Below are positions 8,929 to 17,689 of a stretch of 64,000 nt of DNA, in pieces; position 1 is the first letter of the stretch; every line of letters begins with the position of its first letter. Origin of the DNA: Paraliobacillus sp. PM-2 (GTDB taxonomy: Bacteria; Bacillota; Bacilli; Bacillales; Amphibacillaceae). Where the stretch lies: contig NZ_CTEI01000001.1 of NCBI RefSeq assembly GCF_001368815.1, forward strand, positions 1-64,000. Reading direction: 5' to 3'. A program made the position numbers and the translations under genes. The notes under the pieces were generated by a model. The model worked only from the letters and a program-made list of their open reading frames with translations, was not told the origin of the DNA and did no database searches.

Positions 8929-10181
8929 AACAACTATTACAGTTAATTATCCTTTTACTTTCATTGCTTTTATTGACAAGTTGTTACGATAAAATCGAAT
9001 TAGAACAGCAGTCCAACGTAATTGCAATTGGCATAGATAAAGAGGACGAAAAGGGTAGCTTCTCTTTTACCTTTCAAATTGCTAATCCAGAAGCAGGTTC
9101 AACCTTATCTACAATTGGCTCTAAAGAAGAAGAAAAAGAAACCATTACTGTTCCCGGAACCGATATCCTTACCGCAACAAGTTTGGCAAATTCCTTTGTT
9201 ACGAAGCGAATGGTCCTAGATCATACAAAAGTAGTTGTTGTTTCAAAAGAATTAGCAGAATCAAATGATTTCCTTCGAATTATTCAATCAGCCTCTAGAA
9301 AGCCGGAGATCAGAGGCGATGTACAAATTATTGTTTGTAAGGAAGAAGCTTCGCAGTTTTTAAGAAATAATCAACCATCCATGGAACGAAGACCACACAA
9401 GTATTATCAATTTATGTTACAGCGAGCAATACAAACCGGTTTAATTCCTGATGCTGATTTTCATCGTTTTTTCCAAATTACAGAAGGGGATGCGGACTTA
9501 TTTTTGGCTATATATGCAACTACTCTAGAGGAAAATGAAAAAGAATACCGTATAACTAAAGAACATAATTATATAGCTGGACAGATCCCTAAAGAAGGCG
9601 GAAACAGGACACAATTTATTGGTTCTGCCGTTTTTAAAAAAGGAAAAATGATTGACATATTATCTGGTCAAGAAACAAGAACGAGCAATATACTGGATAA
9701 AACACTCCATATGGACAACATACAAGTTACTTATTCTGATCCAATTAAACCTGATTACCAAGTAGCAGTAGATTATATTCAAAAAGTCAATCCCATCATT
9801 GACATACAATACAATAAAGAAACAAATCATGCTTCTATCGATGTGACTGTTCCATTTGAGGTTCGAATCATTGCTATACCAAGTATGGTGAACTATCTGT
9901 CAAATAAAGAACATCAAAAAAAACTATGTAACACAATTGAACAAACAAATGAAAATATCGCCAACAAATTGATTGAAAAATCCCAAAAAATATACAAATC
10001 CGATCCATTCTATTGGTCCCTATATATTCGAAAGAAGTTTAAAGATATCCCTTCATTCGAAAAAGCGAATTGGGATGAAGAAATTTATCCGAATGCAGAT
10101 ATTAACGTTAGTTTTCAGTTAAAACGCATGTCTTTTGGGAAAATGTTCAATGATTCAAGACTAAATGAGGTGACAGAATAA
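8925..10181 (+). CDS. GerA family spore germination receptor, C subunit (lipoprotein)
   Basis: A 418-residue GerAC-type lipoprotein. The start at 8925 gives MKQLLQLIILLLSLLLLTSC, a signal peptide with lipobox LLTSC, so Cys20 should be diacylated and cleaved. The open frame extends to 8886, but that would bury the signal peptide. RBS AAAGGGGA lies 12 nt upstream. The mature protein has the three-domain GerAC layout. C subunits are required for receptor function and depend on Lgt lipidation. Its stop codon overlaps the following small gene. Confidence 0.93.
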   Translation: MKQLLQLIILLLSLLLLTSCYDKIELEQQSNVIAIGIDKEDEKGSFSFTFQIANPEAGSTLSTIGSKEEEKETITVPGTDILTATSLANSFVTKRMVLDHTKVVVVSKELAESNDFLRIIQSASRKPEIRGDVQIIVCKEEASQFLRNNQPSMERRPHKYYQFMLQRAIQTGLIPDADFHRFFQITEGDADLFLAIYATTLEENEKEYRITKEHNYIAGQIPKEGGNRTQFIGSAVFKKGKMIDILSGQETRTSNILDKTLHMDNIQVTYSDPIKPDYQVAVDYIQKVNPIIDIQYNKETNHASIDVTVPFEVRIIAIPSMVNYLSNKEHQKKLCNTIEQTNENIANKLIEKSQKIYKSDPFYWSLYIRKKFKDIPSFEKANWDEEIYPNADINVSFQLKRMSFGKMFNDSRLNEVTE

Positions 10182-10348
10182 TGGAGCTCTTCCTGTTGAG
10201 TGTATTAGCTATTTATATAGCTATTTATTGCTTATACATTGGATATGATCAAATAAAGCACCATGATAATAAAAGTGGAGGAATTTCAATTTTTGTTTTA
10301 ATCCCCTTTATTCTCTCCTCTCCTGTTCTCTATTATTTTTTAAGATAG
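10181..10348 (+). CDS. Small two-span membrane protein, candidate germination receptor D subunit
   Basis: A 55-residue protein (MELFLLSVLA...) starting at the ATG that shares its A with the gerC-type stop codon (TAATG), so it is translationally coupled to the receptor operon. It has two hydrophobic segments (about residues 1-20 and 36-53) separated by a polar, charged turn (DQIKHHDNKSGG). Many gerA-type operons carry such D proteins of about 55-80 residues with two membrane spans that modulate germination. Assignment here is by size, topology and position only. An operon terminator follows 42 nt downstream. Confidence 0.75.
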   Translation: MELFLLSVLAIYIAIYCLYIGYDQIKHHDNKSGGISIFVLIPFILSSPVLYYFLR

Positions 10349-10390
10349 CTGTGCTCATCAGTGTTGCCATAGTTAATAAAGCAACTTAAG

Positions 10391-10426
10391 AAACGAGCAA
10401 TATGCTATATAGCATATTGCTCGTTT
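10391..10426. terminator. Bidirectional terminator between ger operon and tRNA-Arg
   Basis: Perfect long inverted repeat (AAACGAGCAATATGCTAT and its complement) with essentially no unpaired loop bases and T runs on both sides. It serves the plus-strand ger operon and the minus-strand tRNA-Arg. Confidence 0.85.
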
Positions 10427-10439
10427 TGCTTAATAAAAG

Positions 10440-10512
10440 CGGCCCCAGCAGGATTCGAACCTGCGACACATGGTTTAGGAAACCATTGCTCTATCCCCTG
10501 AGCTATGGAGCC
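10440..10512 (-). tRNA. tRNA-Arg (anticodon CCU)
   Basis: Minus-strand 73-nt cloverleaf with acceptor GGCTCCA/TGGGGCC, T-arm GGTTCGAATCC and anticodon stem ATGGT/ACCAT with loop TTCCTAA, giving anticodon CCT for AGG. CCA is not encoded. A -10-like TATAAT lies near 10550-10560 with a weak -35. Confidence 0.95.
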
Positions 10513-10750
10513 AAATTAGTATATAGATAAGTTGAATAAAATCATACCTATATATTATACAAAATAACGAATCAATTGAAAAGTAATTAGCAGGATACTA
10601 GATCAAGATTAAACTTTACAGTGTAAAAATTCCATTTAGTTAAATTTGTGAATATTCTTTTTGATAAAGAAAAATGTGATAGAATATTGATTGTCTTATT
10701 CTTATATTTTACACATAAATTGTTGCATAATGTCGATTGGAGGGGAATAG

Positions 10751-11389
10751 ATGCAACATTTACCATTTATTGCTGTAGAGGGGCCTATTGGCGTTGGCAA
10801 AACCTCTTTATCAAAAAAAATAGCGGCACACTTTGAACTACACTTATTAAAAGAAATTGTTGAGGAAAATCCATTTCTAGGGAAATTTTATGAAAACATT
10901 GAAGAATGGAGCTTTCAAACAGAAATGTTTTTTCTCTGTAATCGATATAAACAGTTGGAAGATATCCAAAAAGACTATTTATCACAAAGCAAACCTGTTG
11001 TTGCTGATTACCATATTTCAAAGAATATGATATTTGCAAAACGAACACTGAAATCCTCACAATTTGAAAAATACGAGCAAATCTATCATATCCTCACAAA
11101 TGACATGCCTAAACCGAATATGATGATTTATTTAGATGCTAGTTTAGATACATTGCTAAAACGTATATCTATGCGTGGAAGAGATGTAGAAAAGAATATC
11201 CAATCTTCGTATTTACAACAACTAAAACAGGACTATCAAGATTTTATGGAGAGTTTTGAAGCAAAACATCCAGAAATACCTGTTATTCGAATTGATGGCG
11301 ACAAATTAGATTTTATAAAACACCAAGATGATCTAAATCAAATTCTGTACAATATTGAACAACAAATAAAAAAAGGGGAACTAACGTAA
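10751..11389 (+). CDS. dgk: Deoxyguanosine kinase (deoxynucleoside kinase family)
   Basis: A 212-residue salvage kinase that phosphorylates deoxyguanosine. It has a P-loop (GPIGVGKTSL, about residues 10-19), the Glu-rich lid-proximal region and the RISMRGRDVE motif (about 137-146) typical of the dNK family. The RBS GGAGGGG lies 8 nt before ATG. Its stop overlaps the dck start (TAATG), as in B. subtilis dgk-dck. The assignment of dgk rather than dck is by gene order and similarity of the N-terminal FIAVEGPIGVGKTSLSKK segment. Confidence 0.92.
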   Translation: MQHLPFIAVEGPIGVGKTSLSKKIAAHFELHLLKEIVEENPFLGKFYENIEEWSFQTEMFFLCNRYKQLEDIQKDYLSQSKPVVADYHISKNMIFAKRTLKSSQFEKYEQIYHILTNDMPKPNMMIYLDASLDTLLKRISMRGRDVEKNIQSSYLQQLKQDYQDFMESFEAKHPEIPVIRIDGDKLDFIKHQDDLNQILYNIEQQIKKGELT

Positions 11390-12063
11390 TGAACCTAAGA
11401 GAAAAATACCAAATCCCACATGATAGCGTGATAACCATCGCTGGAACAGTTGGTGTAGGTAAATCAACAATGACAAACGCATTAGCCAATGCACTTCAAT
11501 TCCGTACGTCTTTAGAGAAAGTAGATACCAACCCCTATTTAGATAAATTTTATGCTGATTTTGAACGTTGGAGTTTTCATTTACAAATTTACTTTTTAGC
11601 CGAACGATTTAAAGAACAAAAACGTATCTTTGAATACGGTGGTGGTTTTATCCAAGACCGTTCCATTTATGAAGATACAGGTATATTCGCAAAAATGCAT
11701 TATGAAAAAGGAACCATGACGCCAACTGATTATCAAACATATTATAGCTTGTTTGAATCCATGGTGATGACACCTTATTTCCCGCATCCAGATCTTTTAA
11801 TTTATTTAGAAGGTTCATTTGACGATGTGATTGATCGTATTAAAGAGCGTGGACGTCCGATGGAACAACAAACACCGATTAGCTATTGGAAAGAGATGCA
11901 TGAACGTTATGAAAATTGGATTAACAGTTTTAATTCATGTCCAATTCTACGTATTAATATTGCTGATTATGATGTTATAAATGATGATCAATCTATTGAA
12001 TCCGTCCTCGAAAAAGTGGGACATTTTATCCAACAATCACGTAAATGGAAAGTAAGACAATAA
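11389..12063 (+). CDS. dck: Deoxyadenosine/deoxycytidine kinase
   Basis: A 224-residue deoxynucleoside kinase with a P-loop AGTVGVGKSTM (about residues 18-28), a DRSIYED motif carrying the DRS signature (about 88-94) and a C-terminal RIKERGRPME lid. It salvages dAdo and dCyd and forms a translationally coupled pair with dgk. A shared terminator with proC lies immediately downstream. Confidence 0.93.
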   Translation: MNLREKYQIPHDSVITIAGTVGVGKSTMTNALANALQFRTSLEKVDTNPYLDKFYADFERWSFHLQIYFLAERFKEQKRIFEYGGGFIQDRSIYEDTGIFAKMHYEKGTMTPTDYQTYYSLFESMVMTPYFPHPDLLIYLEGSFDDVIDRIKERGRPMEQQTPISYWKEMHERYENWINSFNSCPILRINIADYDVINDDQSIESVLEKVGHFIQQSRKWKVRQ

Positions 12064-12072
12064 AAATTCCCA

Positions 12073-12107
12073 AAAATAAAACAGGCTATAAGTGCCTGTT
12101 TTATTTT
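12073..12107. terminator. Bidirectional terminator between dck and proC
   Basis: Inverted repeat AAAATAAAACAGGC / GCCTGTTTTATTTT with a 7-nt loop and T run. The stop codon of the convergent proC (12101-12103) lies inside the right arm. Confidence 0.85.
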
Positions 12108-12919
12108 TTTGATTCGCCTAATTCCTTTGATCGCTTCAAAGCCGCTAATATTGTTGCTTCTATGCCTTTATCTACTTCATGATCCATCAACGCTTCTATT
12201 CCACTTTGTGTTGTACCATTAGGACTTGTAATGTTTTTTCGTAATTCATATGGCTCTAGATCGGTTTGCTGTAGCATTTCCGCTGCACCAAGAATCGTTT
12301 GATAAATTAAATCTTTAGCAACATCCGACTCTAATCCATTTTTTATAGCGGCTGTTTCCATTGCCTCCACAATATAATAAAAGTATGCTGGACCACTTCC
12401 AGATACAGCGGTCACCACATGCATCTGTTCTTCATTAACAATCGATACATTCCCGACCGTCTCAAATAATTGTTTCGTTTGTTCTAGCTGATCCGCAGTA
12501 ACAAACTTTCCTGCTGTCATCGCTGTTGCACCATAACCAATCGTTGCTGATGTATTTGGCATGGCACGAATTACAGGATTGTCTTGTTGCAATTTTTCTG
12601 TAAATAAGGCAATTGGTGTGCCTGCCAAAATAGATATTAATAATTGTGATGGCTGTAAGAAAGGCTTTATCTCTGTCAATGCATGCGTAATGTCCTTGGG
12701 TTTTATAGCGAAAATAACAGCATCTGCTCCTACAACTGCTTTTTCAGTAGATGATGTCGTTCTCACTTTATATTTCATTAATAATTCTTTTAGTCTCGCT
12801 TGATTTGATTTATTAGTTACTGTAATTTGATCGGGAGTCAACATTTTTGCTTTAATCATTCCTGCAATCAATGCTTCTGCCATAGATCCTGCACCAATAA
12901 ATGCAATTTTATTTAACAT
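12101..12919 (-). CDS. proC: Pyrroline-5-carboxylate reductase
   Basis: Catalyses the NAD(P)H-dependent last step of proline synthesis. The 272-residue protein has an N-terminal Rossmann fold (IGAGSMAEALIAGM, about residues 8-21) and the C-terminal family signature VSGSGPAYFYYIVEA followed by the helical dimer domain with ITSPNGTTQSGIEAL. Bacillus species carry several paralogs (ProG/H/I), so the exact ortholog is uncertain. In salt-tolerant bacilli proline is also an osmolyte; nothing in the sequence shows such regulation here. Confidence 0.93.
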   Translation of the reverse strand: MLNKIAFIGAGSMAEALIAGMIKAKMLTPDQITVTNKSNQARLKELLMKYKVRTTSSTEKAVVGADAVIFAIKPKDITHALTEIKPFLQPSQLLISILAGTPIALFTEKLQQDNPVIRAMPNTSATIGYGATAMTAGKFVTADQLEQTKQLFETVGNVSIVNEEQMHVVTAVSGSGPAYFYYIVEAMETAAIKNGLESDVAKDLIYQTILGAAEMLQQTDLEPYELRKNITSPNGTTQSGIEALMDHEVDKGIEATILAALKRSKELGESKK

Positions 12920-12949
12920 ATTACTTCCTCCTTTTTTAATATATAATAC

Positions 12950-13621
12950 TTATACCTGTTTTCTAAGTTTTTGTCCCATGAAAAACAACACAATCCCTAT
13001 AGGAATGAACCAATAGACATCAAAAGTAATAGTCGGTCCAAAAGATGGCATAAAATAAAAAATGAACATGAACAGACAAAATGGTAGCACACCAAACAAA
13101 ATACCCGTAAACACAAATTCAAAGACTTTAGATACTTGTTTAAAACAAGACCATCTTAAATAACGAATGATTCCATATAGTACAAGTGCAGCAACACCTA
13201 ATGACAAACAAGTATTCACTAACACGGTACCAACGGAATACGTTTGACTTATTTCTGATTGATTAAAGACATAAAATAAAATTATTGATAACAAACCTTG
13301 AAACATTGCACTTACTGCAAAAAAATAGGAAACACCCATACCGAATAACAGTAATCTTTTTTTTGAGACTGTTTTAGGGAGTTCATTAATAATTTCATCT
13401 GCATACCTCTGTGGGTCCTCTCCAAACAATTCTTCAGCATCTTTACCTTCTTCTTGCAAAATGAACAAATGATCTAATAATTCCATTAATATTTCTTCGG
13501 TTTCTTCTTCAGACTTATCATAAGATAACCGAATATACATTAACATATCTTCATAAATTTTTTTGTTCTTCTCATTAAGCAATTTTCGTTTTTGATTATT
13601 CGCTTGAATTATCGCCTCCAC
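12950..13621 (-). CDS. DUF1700/HAAS-domain membrane protein (PadR partner)
   Basis: A 223-residue protein with an N-terminal cytosolic helical HAAS-type domain (about residues 1-95, including LLDHLFILQEEGKDAEELFG) followed by about four membrane segments. Such proteins are usually encoded directly after a PadR-like regulator. The start is GTG at 13621, supported by AAGGAGG 8 nt upstream; the GTG directly abuts the padR stop codon, so the two are translationally coupled. Its activity is unknown and a sensory or modulatory role is inferred from the pairing. Confidence 0.82.
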   Translation of the reverse strand: MEAIIQANNQKRKLLNEKNKKIYEDMLMYIRLSYDKSEEETEEILMELLDHLFILQEEGKDAEELFGEDPQRYADEIINELPKTVSKKRLLLFGMGVSYFFAVSAMFQGLLSIILFYVFNQSEISQTYSVGTVLVNTCLSLGVAALVLYGIIRYLRWSCFKQVSKVFEFVFTGILFGVLPFCLFMFIFYFMPSFGPTITFDVYWFIPIGIVLFFMGQKLRKQV

Positions 13622-13951
13622 TTAGTATTCCTCCTTTTGTTCTAATAGTTGGTCTACTGGACGTTTGAGATTTTCCCAATTAGAGCGAAATGCTTGCAAT
13701 GCGGTCTTACCTTTTTCAGTTAATTGATAATATTTACGATTGGGGCCACTAGGTGACTTTCGCATTTCCCCAACAATAAGTTGTTCTTTCTGTAGTCGCA
13801 ATAAAATCGGGTAGATCGAACCTTCACTAACATCGATCCCTTGTGTTTGTAATTTGACAGCAAGCTCATAGCCATATACCGTTTCTCTTGCGATAATAGC
13901 TAATAAACATCCCTCTAAAATTCCTTTTAATAATTGACTTCTAATTGCCAT
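13622..13951 (-). CDS. PadR family transcriptional regulator
   Basis: A 109-residue PadR-type winged-helix protein. The start at 13951 (MAIRSQLLKGILEGC) is chosen over an upstream TTG because GTAGGTGAT stands in RBS position just before it. Features include the conserved YGYELAVKL helix, SEGSIYPILLRLQKE recognition helix and YYQLTEKGK wing. It probably represses its own promoter and the coupled HAAS membrane gene. An inverted repeat upstream (13990-14022) is a candidate operator. Confidence 0.9.
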   Translation of the reverse strand: MAIRSQLLKGILEGCLLAIIARETVYGYELAVKLQTQGIDVSEGSIYPILLRLQKEQLIVGEMRKSPSGPNRKYYQLTEKGKTALQAFRSNWENLKRPVDQLLEQKEEY

Positions 13952-13989
13952 ATCATCACCTACTTTGCAATACAAGTTAGCGTATATTA

Positions 13990-14022
13990 AAAAATAGATA
14001 GTCCACTAAACTAGCTATTTTT
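13990..14022. promoter_or_regulatory. Inverted repeat upstream of padR, candidate operator
   Basis: Arms AAAAATAGxTAGT (13990-14002) and ACTAxCTATTTTT (14010-14022), 7 nt apart, about 40 nt upstream of the PadR start. Position suggests autoregulation. The arms do not contain the ATGT/ACAT pair of well-studied PadR sites, so the call is tentative. Confidence 0.4.
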
Positions 14023-14122
14023 AAACAGACAAATTTATTCGCTATCTTGTTATACCATATAGTAAATATGTTATATTATTTTTCGTTATTATACAAGGTT
14101 TATGTGAAATTTTATTACATTT

Positions 14123-14156
14123 AAAAAGCAGCAGCTATTAACTAGCTACTGCTTTT
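14123..14156. terminator. Terminator after tRNA-Ser
   Basis: Inverted repeat AAAAGCAG(T/C)AGCTA and complement with a short loop and T runs, about 35 nt downstream of the tRNA-Ser 3' end on the minus strand. Confidence 0.8.
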
Positions 14157-14190
14157 GTTTATTTATATTGTCATTTTGTATGTATAAAAA

Positions 14191-14283
14191 TGGCGGAGGA
14201 GGAGGGATTCGAACCCCCGCGGGCCGTGAAGCCCCTGTCGGTTTTCAAGACCGATCCCTTCAGCCGGACTTGGGTACTCCTCC
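14191..14283 (-). tRNA. tRNA-Ser (anticodon UGA)
   Basis: A 93-nt minus-strand tRNA with long class II variable arm. Acceptor GGAGGAG/CTCCTCC, anticodon loop CTTGAAA (anticodon TGA), T-arm GGTTCGAATCC and encoded CCA. It follows serS by 60 nt but has its own promoter. Confidence 0.97.
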
Positions 14284-14301
14284 AAACTGACGACAAAATT
14301 A

Positions 14302-14330
14302 ATATTATCAGTTCTTTTTATACATGTCAA
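14302..14330 (-). promoter_or_regulatory. Promoter of tRNA-Ser
   Basis: Minus-strand -35 TTGACA (14325-14330), perfect to consensus, and -10 TAATAT (14302-14307) with 17-nt spacing, about 19 nt upstream of the tRNA. It uncouples the tRNA gene from the T-box-controlled serS transcript. Confidence 0.8.
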
Positions 14331-14343
14331 TGATTTTTGTAAA

Positions 14344-15618
14344 TTATTTAATAACTGTTTTTCCACCCATGTATGCTTGTAACACTTCAGGTACCATAAC
14401 AGACCCATCTTCTTGCTGATAGTTCTCAATAATTGCTGCTACCGTTCGACCAATTGCTAACCCTGATCCATTCAATGTATGCACATATTCTGGTTTTGCT
14501 TTTTCCTCACGACGGAAACGAATTCCTGCACGGCGAGCTTGAAAATCTTCAAAATTTGAACAAGAAGAGATTTCACGATACGTATCATTACTTGGCATCC
14601 AAACTTCAATATCATATTTCTTAGCAGCTGTGAAACCTAAGTCAGCTGTACACATGCTCATGACACGATACGGAAGCTTTAGCAATTGCAACACTTTTTC
14701 TGCATGCCCTGTTAATTCTTCTAATACATCATAAGAATCCTCAGGTTTAACAAATTGAACAAGTTCTACTTTATTAAATTGGTGCTGGCGAATTAAGCCA
14801 CGTGTATCGCGTCCTGCTGATCCAGCTTCAGACCGGAAAGAAGCACTAAAAGCAACGAATTTCTGTGGTAATTTATCACCGGTCAAAATATCGTCACGAT
14901 AATAATTTGTTACTGGAACTTCAGCTGTTGGGACAAGAAAATATTCCCAATCTTCAATTTTAAATGCATCTTCTTCAAATTTCGGAAGTTGACCAGTTCC
15001 TGTCATACTCGTTCTGTTTACCATATATGGTGGTAACATTTCTTGATATTCATGTTCATCTGCATGTAAATCCATCATAAAGTTTAATAAAGCACGCTCT
15101 AACCGAGCACCTAAGCCTTTATAAAATACAAAGCGACTTCCTGTGACTTTACTAGCACGTTCAAAATCTAACATATCTAGTTGTGTAGCTAATTCCCAGT
15201 GGGGTTTTTGCTCATATGATGGTTGATTTACTTCTCCCCATTTCCGAACCTCTATATTATCATCTTCTGTTTCTCCAATTGGGGTTGATTCATGAGGTAT
15301 ATTTGGGATGGATAATAAAAGCGTTTCTAATTTCTGTTCTACTTCCTTTAATGTAGTATCAATTGTCTTAATGCGGTCACCAACTTCGCGCATTTCGCTA
15401 ATCATATCATCTGCGTCTTTTTTCTCTTTTTTTAATACAGATATTTGTTTAGAAACTTCATTACGTTTTGCTTTTAATTCCTCTGTTTCTGCTATTAATT
15501 GACGTCTTTGATTATCAAGTTCACCAAATGCATCCAAATCAGAGAGATCTTCTCCTCGATGTTTTAACTTTTCCTTTATCTCATCAAAATTATTACGTAA
15601 TCGTTTCATATCTAACAT
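14344..15618 (-). CDS. serS: Seryl-tRNA synthetase
   Basis: A class II synthetase of 424 residues that charges all tRNA-Ser species. It has the N-terminal antiparallel coiled-coil arm (about residues 25-105, rich in Lys/Glu) that reads the tRNA long variable arm. The catalytic core shows motif 2 ([22 protein letters not shown] region) and motif 3 ([15 protein letters not shown]). Expression is controlled by a T-box riboswitch in the 300-nt leader. Start [15 protein letters not shown] matches the family. Confidence 0.97.
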   Translation of the reverse strand: MLDMKRLRNNFDEIKEKLKHRGEDLSDLDAFGELDNQRRQLIAETEELKAKRNEVSKQISVLKKEKKDADDMISEMREVGDRIKTIDTTLKEVEQKLETLLLSIPNIPHESTPIGETEDDNIEVRKWGEVNQPSYEQKPHWELATQLDMLDFERASKVTGSRFVFYKGLGARLERALLNFMMDLHADEHEYQEMLPPYMVNRTSMTGTGQLPKFEEDAFKIEDWEYFLVPTAEVPVTNYYRDDILTGDKLPQKFVAFSASFRSEAGSAGRDTRGLIRQHQFNKVELVQFVKPEDSYDVLEELTGHAEKVLQLLKLPYRVMSMCTADLGFTAAKKYDIEVWMPSNDTYREISSCSNFEDFQARRAGIRFRREEKAKPEYVHTLNGSGLAIGRTVAAIIENYQQEDGSVMVPEVLQAYMGGKTVIK

Positions 15619-15659
15619 ATTCTTATTCCTCCATTATCATTATTCCATGAAATAAATAA

Positions 15660-15916
15660 AAAAACTCTCATCCCTATAAGTAAGGGACGAGAGTTTTTTC
15701 CCGCGATACCACCCTGATTGAAGGAAACACTTCCTTCCGGCTTCATTTTAAGATAACGGCTCATGAGTGATAGCCGGGTATGATTTACGACCACATACCT
15801 GCTCCAGGATGGATTCACAGCAGTCTTTCACTGATTTGCACCAACCATCAGCTCTCTTAGAAAGAAAAGACTGTTACTACTTCCTATCAACGCTTTGTTT
15901 ATTTCAGGACTTATTT
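15660..15916 (-). promoter_or_regulatory. T-box riboswitch of serS (tRNA-Ser)
   Basis: The minus-strand leader holds the stem I element AGAGAGCTGATGGTTGGTGC (15838-15857), a probable specifier codon UCC (15811-15813) in GAATCCATCC, and the T-box AGGGTGGTATCGCGG (15701-15715). It ends in a terminator hairpin with arms AACTCTC.TCCCT / AGGGA.GAGAGTT and a T run at 15661-15697. Uncharged tRNA-Ser would bind and stabilise the antiterminator. The specifier assignment is by sequence pattern, not folding. Confidence 0.93.
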
Positions 15917-15922
15917 TGTACT

Positions 15923-15951
15923 ATCATAACGAAATCTATTTCAAGATGCAA
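15923..15951 (-). promoter_or_regulatory. Promoter of serS T-box leader
   Basis: Minus-strand -35 TTGCAT (15946-15951) and -10 TATGAT (15923-15928) at 17-nt spacing. The -35 lies inside the last codons of pdxT. Confidence 0.7.
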
Positions 15952-16531
15952 GGTGTTTTTTTGATTCTTTAACCATGCTTACGAAATATTGCATTAGTCG
16001 GTGATCTCCAGTTAATTCCGGATGAAAAGCACTACACAAATAATGGCCTTCTCTGGCTGCAACGCATTTCCCTTGATTAGTAGCTAACTCCTCTACCTGT
16101 TGCCCAATCTCTACAATGTATGGTGCTCGAATAAAGACCGCCTCAAAATCGTCTGCAATTCCTTTAATTTTTAATTTTCCCTCAAACGATTCGCGTTGTC
16201 TACCAAACGCATTTCGTTCGACTTTTATATCCATTAATCCTAAATGAGATTCCTCTTGTCCTACAATTTCTTTTGCTAATAGTATTAATCCAGCACAAGT
16301 ACCAAAGATCGGTTTGCCTTGTTTTCCGAACTGTTGTAATGGAGTCACAAAATCATATTGATTCATTAAACGACGCATCGTTGTACTTTCCCCACCAGGT
16401 AAAACAAGACCATCTATTTCATCAAGTTGCTCTTTTTTCTTGATTACAATTGCTTCTGCACCTGATGCTTCAATGGATTGAACATGCTCACGAATAGCAC
16501 CTTGTAAGCCTAAGACTCCTATTTTTGTCAT
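15941..16531 (-). CDS. pdxT: Pyridoxal 5'-phosphate synthase glutaminase subunit
   Basis: PdxT hydrolyses glutamine and channels ammonia to PdxS for R5P-dependent PLP synthesis. The 196-residue protein is a class I glutaminase with nucleophile Cys79 in GTCAGLIL, the LPGGESTT oxyanion segment (about 44-51) and the catalytic His/Glu in AFHPELTGD (about 169-172). It lies 23 nt downstream of pdxS. Its 3' end carries the -35 box of the serS promoter. Confidence 0.96.
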   Translation of the reverse strand: MTKIGVLGLQGAIREHVQSIEASGAEAIVIKKKEQLDEIDGLVLPGGESTTMRRLMNQYDFVTPLQQFGKQGKPIFGTCAGLILLAKEIVGQEESHLGLMDIKVERNAFGRQRESFEGKLKIKGIADDFEAVFIRAPYIVEIGQQVEELATNQGKCVAAREGHYLCSAFHPELTGDHRLMQYFVSMVKESKKHLAS

Positions 16532-16554
16532 GTTATCCCTTCCCCTTTGTTAAC

Positions 16555-17439
16555 TTACCAACCACGATCCTGCATACGTTGTTCTGGTGCAATCGTGCTT
16601 ATTTCTATTCCTTTCATTGCCGTACCAATCCCTTTAGAAACTTTGGCAATTAATTCATAATCATCAAAATGTGTTGTTGCTTCAACAATTGCTTTTGCAA
16701 ATTTAGCTGGCTCGTCAGATTTAAATATACCTGATCCGACAAATACACCATCTGCACCTAATTGCATCATTAATGCTGCATCTGCAGGCGTTGCTACACC
16801 TCCAGCAGCGAAATTAACTACTGGCAAACGACCATTTTCTTTGATGTCAACTAACACTTCAAATGGAGCACCTAATTCTTTGGCAAAAGTCATGATTTCA
16901 TCAGAAGACATCGTAACTAATTTACGTACTTGCGCTTGTACTTCTCGCATATGGCGTACAGCTTCTACTATATTCCCTGTACCTGGCTCTCCCTTTGTAC
17001 GTAACATAGAAGCACCTTCACCGATTCGACGCGCTGCTTCACCTAAATCACGACAACCACAAACAAATGGAACAGTATAATCTTTCTTATTTAAATGGTA
17101 TATTTCGTCAGCAGGTGTTAAAACTTCACTTTCATCAATATAATCAACACCCATTGATTCTAATACACGTGCTTCAACAATATGACCAATACGCGCTTTA
17201 GCCATTACTGGAATCGACACAGCATTCATTACTTCCTCAACAATCGTTGGATCTGCCATTCTCGCTACGCCGCCAGCAGCTCGAATATCAGATGGAACAC
17301 GTTCTAATGCCATTACTGCGACAGCACCTGCTTCTTCTGCAATTTTTGCTTGTTCAGCGTTAACTACATCCATGATAACGCCACCTTTTTGCATTTCTGC
17401 CATTCCTCTTTTTACACGATCTGTCCCTACATTTGCCAT
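16555..17439 (-). CDS. pdxS: Pyridoxal 5'-phosphate synthase lyase subunit
   Basis: The 294-residue (beta/alpha)8 synthase that condenses ribose 5-phosphate, glyceraldehyde 3-phosphate and ammonia to PLP. Lys81 in VMAKARIGH forms the first Schiff base. The second lysine is in the RTKGEPGTG segment (about 147-155). N-terminal [20 protein letters not shown] and the C-terminal EQRMQDRGW are characteristic. It is the first gene of the pdxST operon, directly behind a sigma-A-type promoter. Confidence 0.97.
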   Translation of the reverse strand: MANVGTDRVKRGMAEMQKGGVIMDVVNAEQAKIAEEAGAVAVMALERVPSDIRAAGGVARMADPTIVEEVMNAVSIPVMAKARIGHIVEARVLESMGVDYIDESEVLTPADEIYHLNKKDYTVPFVCGCRDLGEAARRIGEGASMLRTKGEPGTGNIVEAVRHMREVQAQVRKLVTMSSDEIMTFAKELGAPFEVLVDIKENGRLPVVNFAAGGVATPADAALMMQLGADGVFVGSGIFKSDEPAKFAKAIVEATTHFDDYELIAKVSKGIGTAMKGIEISTIAPEQRMQDRGW

Positions 17440-17503
17440 GATTTTATCCCCCTATATAATTTAAATTTTCAATCATTTTTTAGGTGAAACTAATATGCAA
17501 TAT

Positions 17504-17531
17504 TGTATAACAATAACACAGTCTAACGCAA
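17504..17531 (-). promoter_or_regulatory. Promoter of pdxST
   Basis: Minus-strand -35 TTGCGT (17526-17531) and -10 TATACA (17504-17509), 16-nt spacing, about 65 nt upstream of pdxS. Confidence 0.55.
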
Positions 17532-17647
17532 GCTAATTTGCACCAATTTGATAGGAATTAGTAAAAAGCTAATGCTTCTAATTACTTTTAAATAGCTTGT
17601 ACATATGAATAGCTTTACGAAAGTATTCCATTCTGTAAGAAATACTA

Positions 17648-17681
17648 AAAAGGAACTGTCCCAAGACAATTCCTTTTTTAT
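17648..17681 (-). terminator. Terminator after dacA
   Basis: Hairpin AAAAAGGAAcTGTC / GACAaTTCCTTTTTT immediately downstream of the dacA stop codon (minus strand), with T runs on both sides. Confidence 0.8.
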
Positions 17682-17689
17682 CTATCGTA

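Noticed and set aside
10648-10836. Plus-strand frame upstream of and overlapping dgk
   Set aside because: It conflicts with the clear dgk start and has no RBS or homology.
10440-14283. tRNA-Arg and tRNA-Ser as integration sites of a mobile element
   Set aside because: No integrase, no repeated tRNA 3' end and conserved flanking genes.
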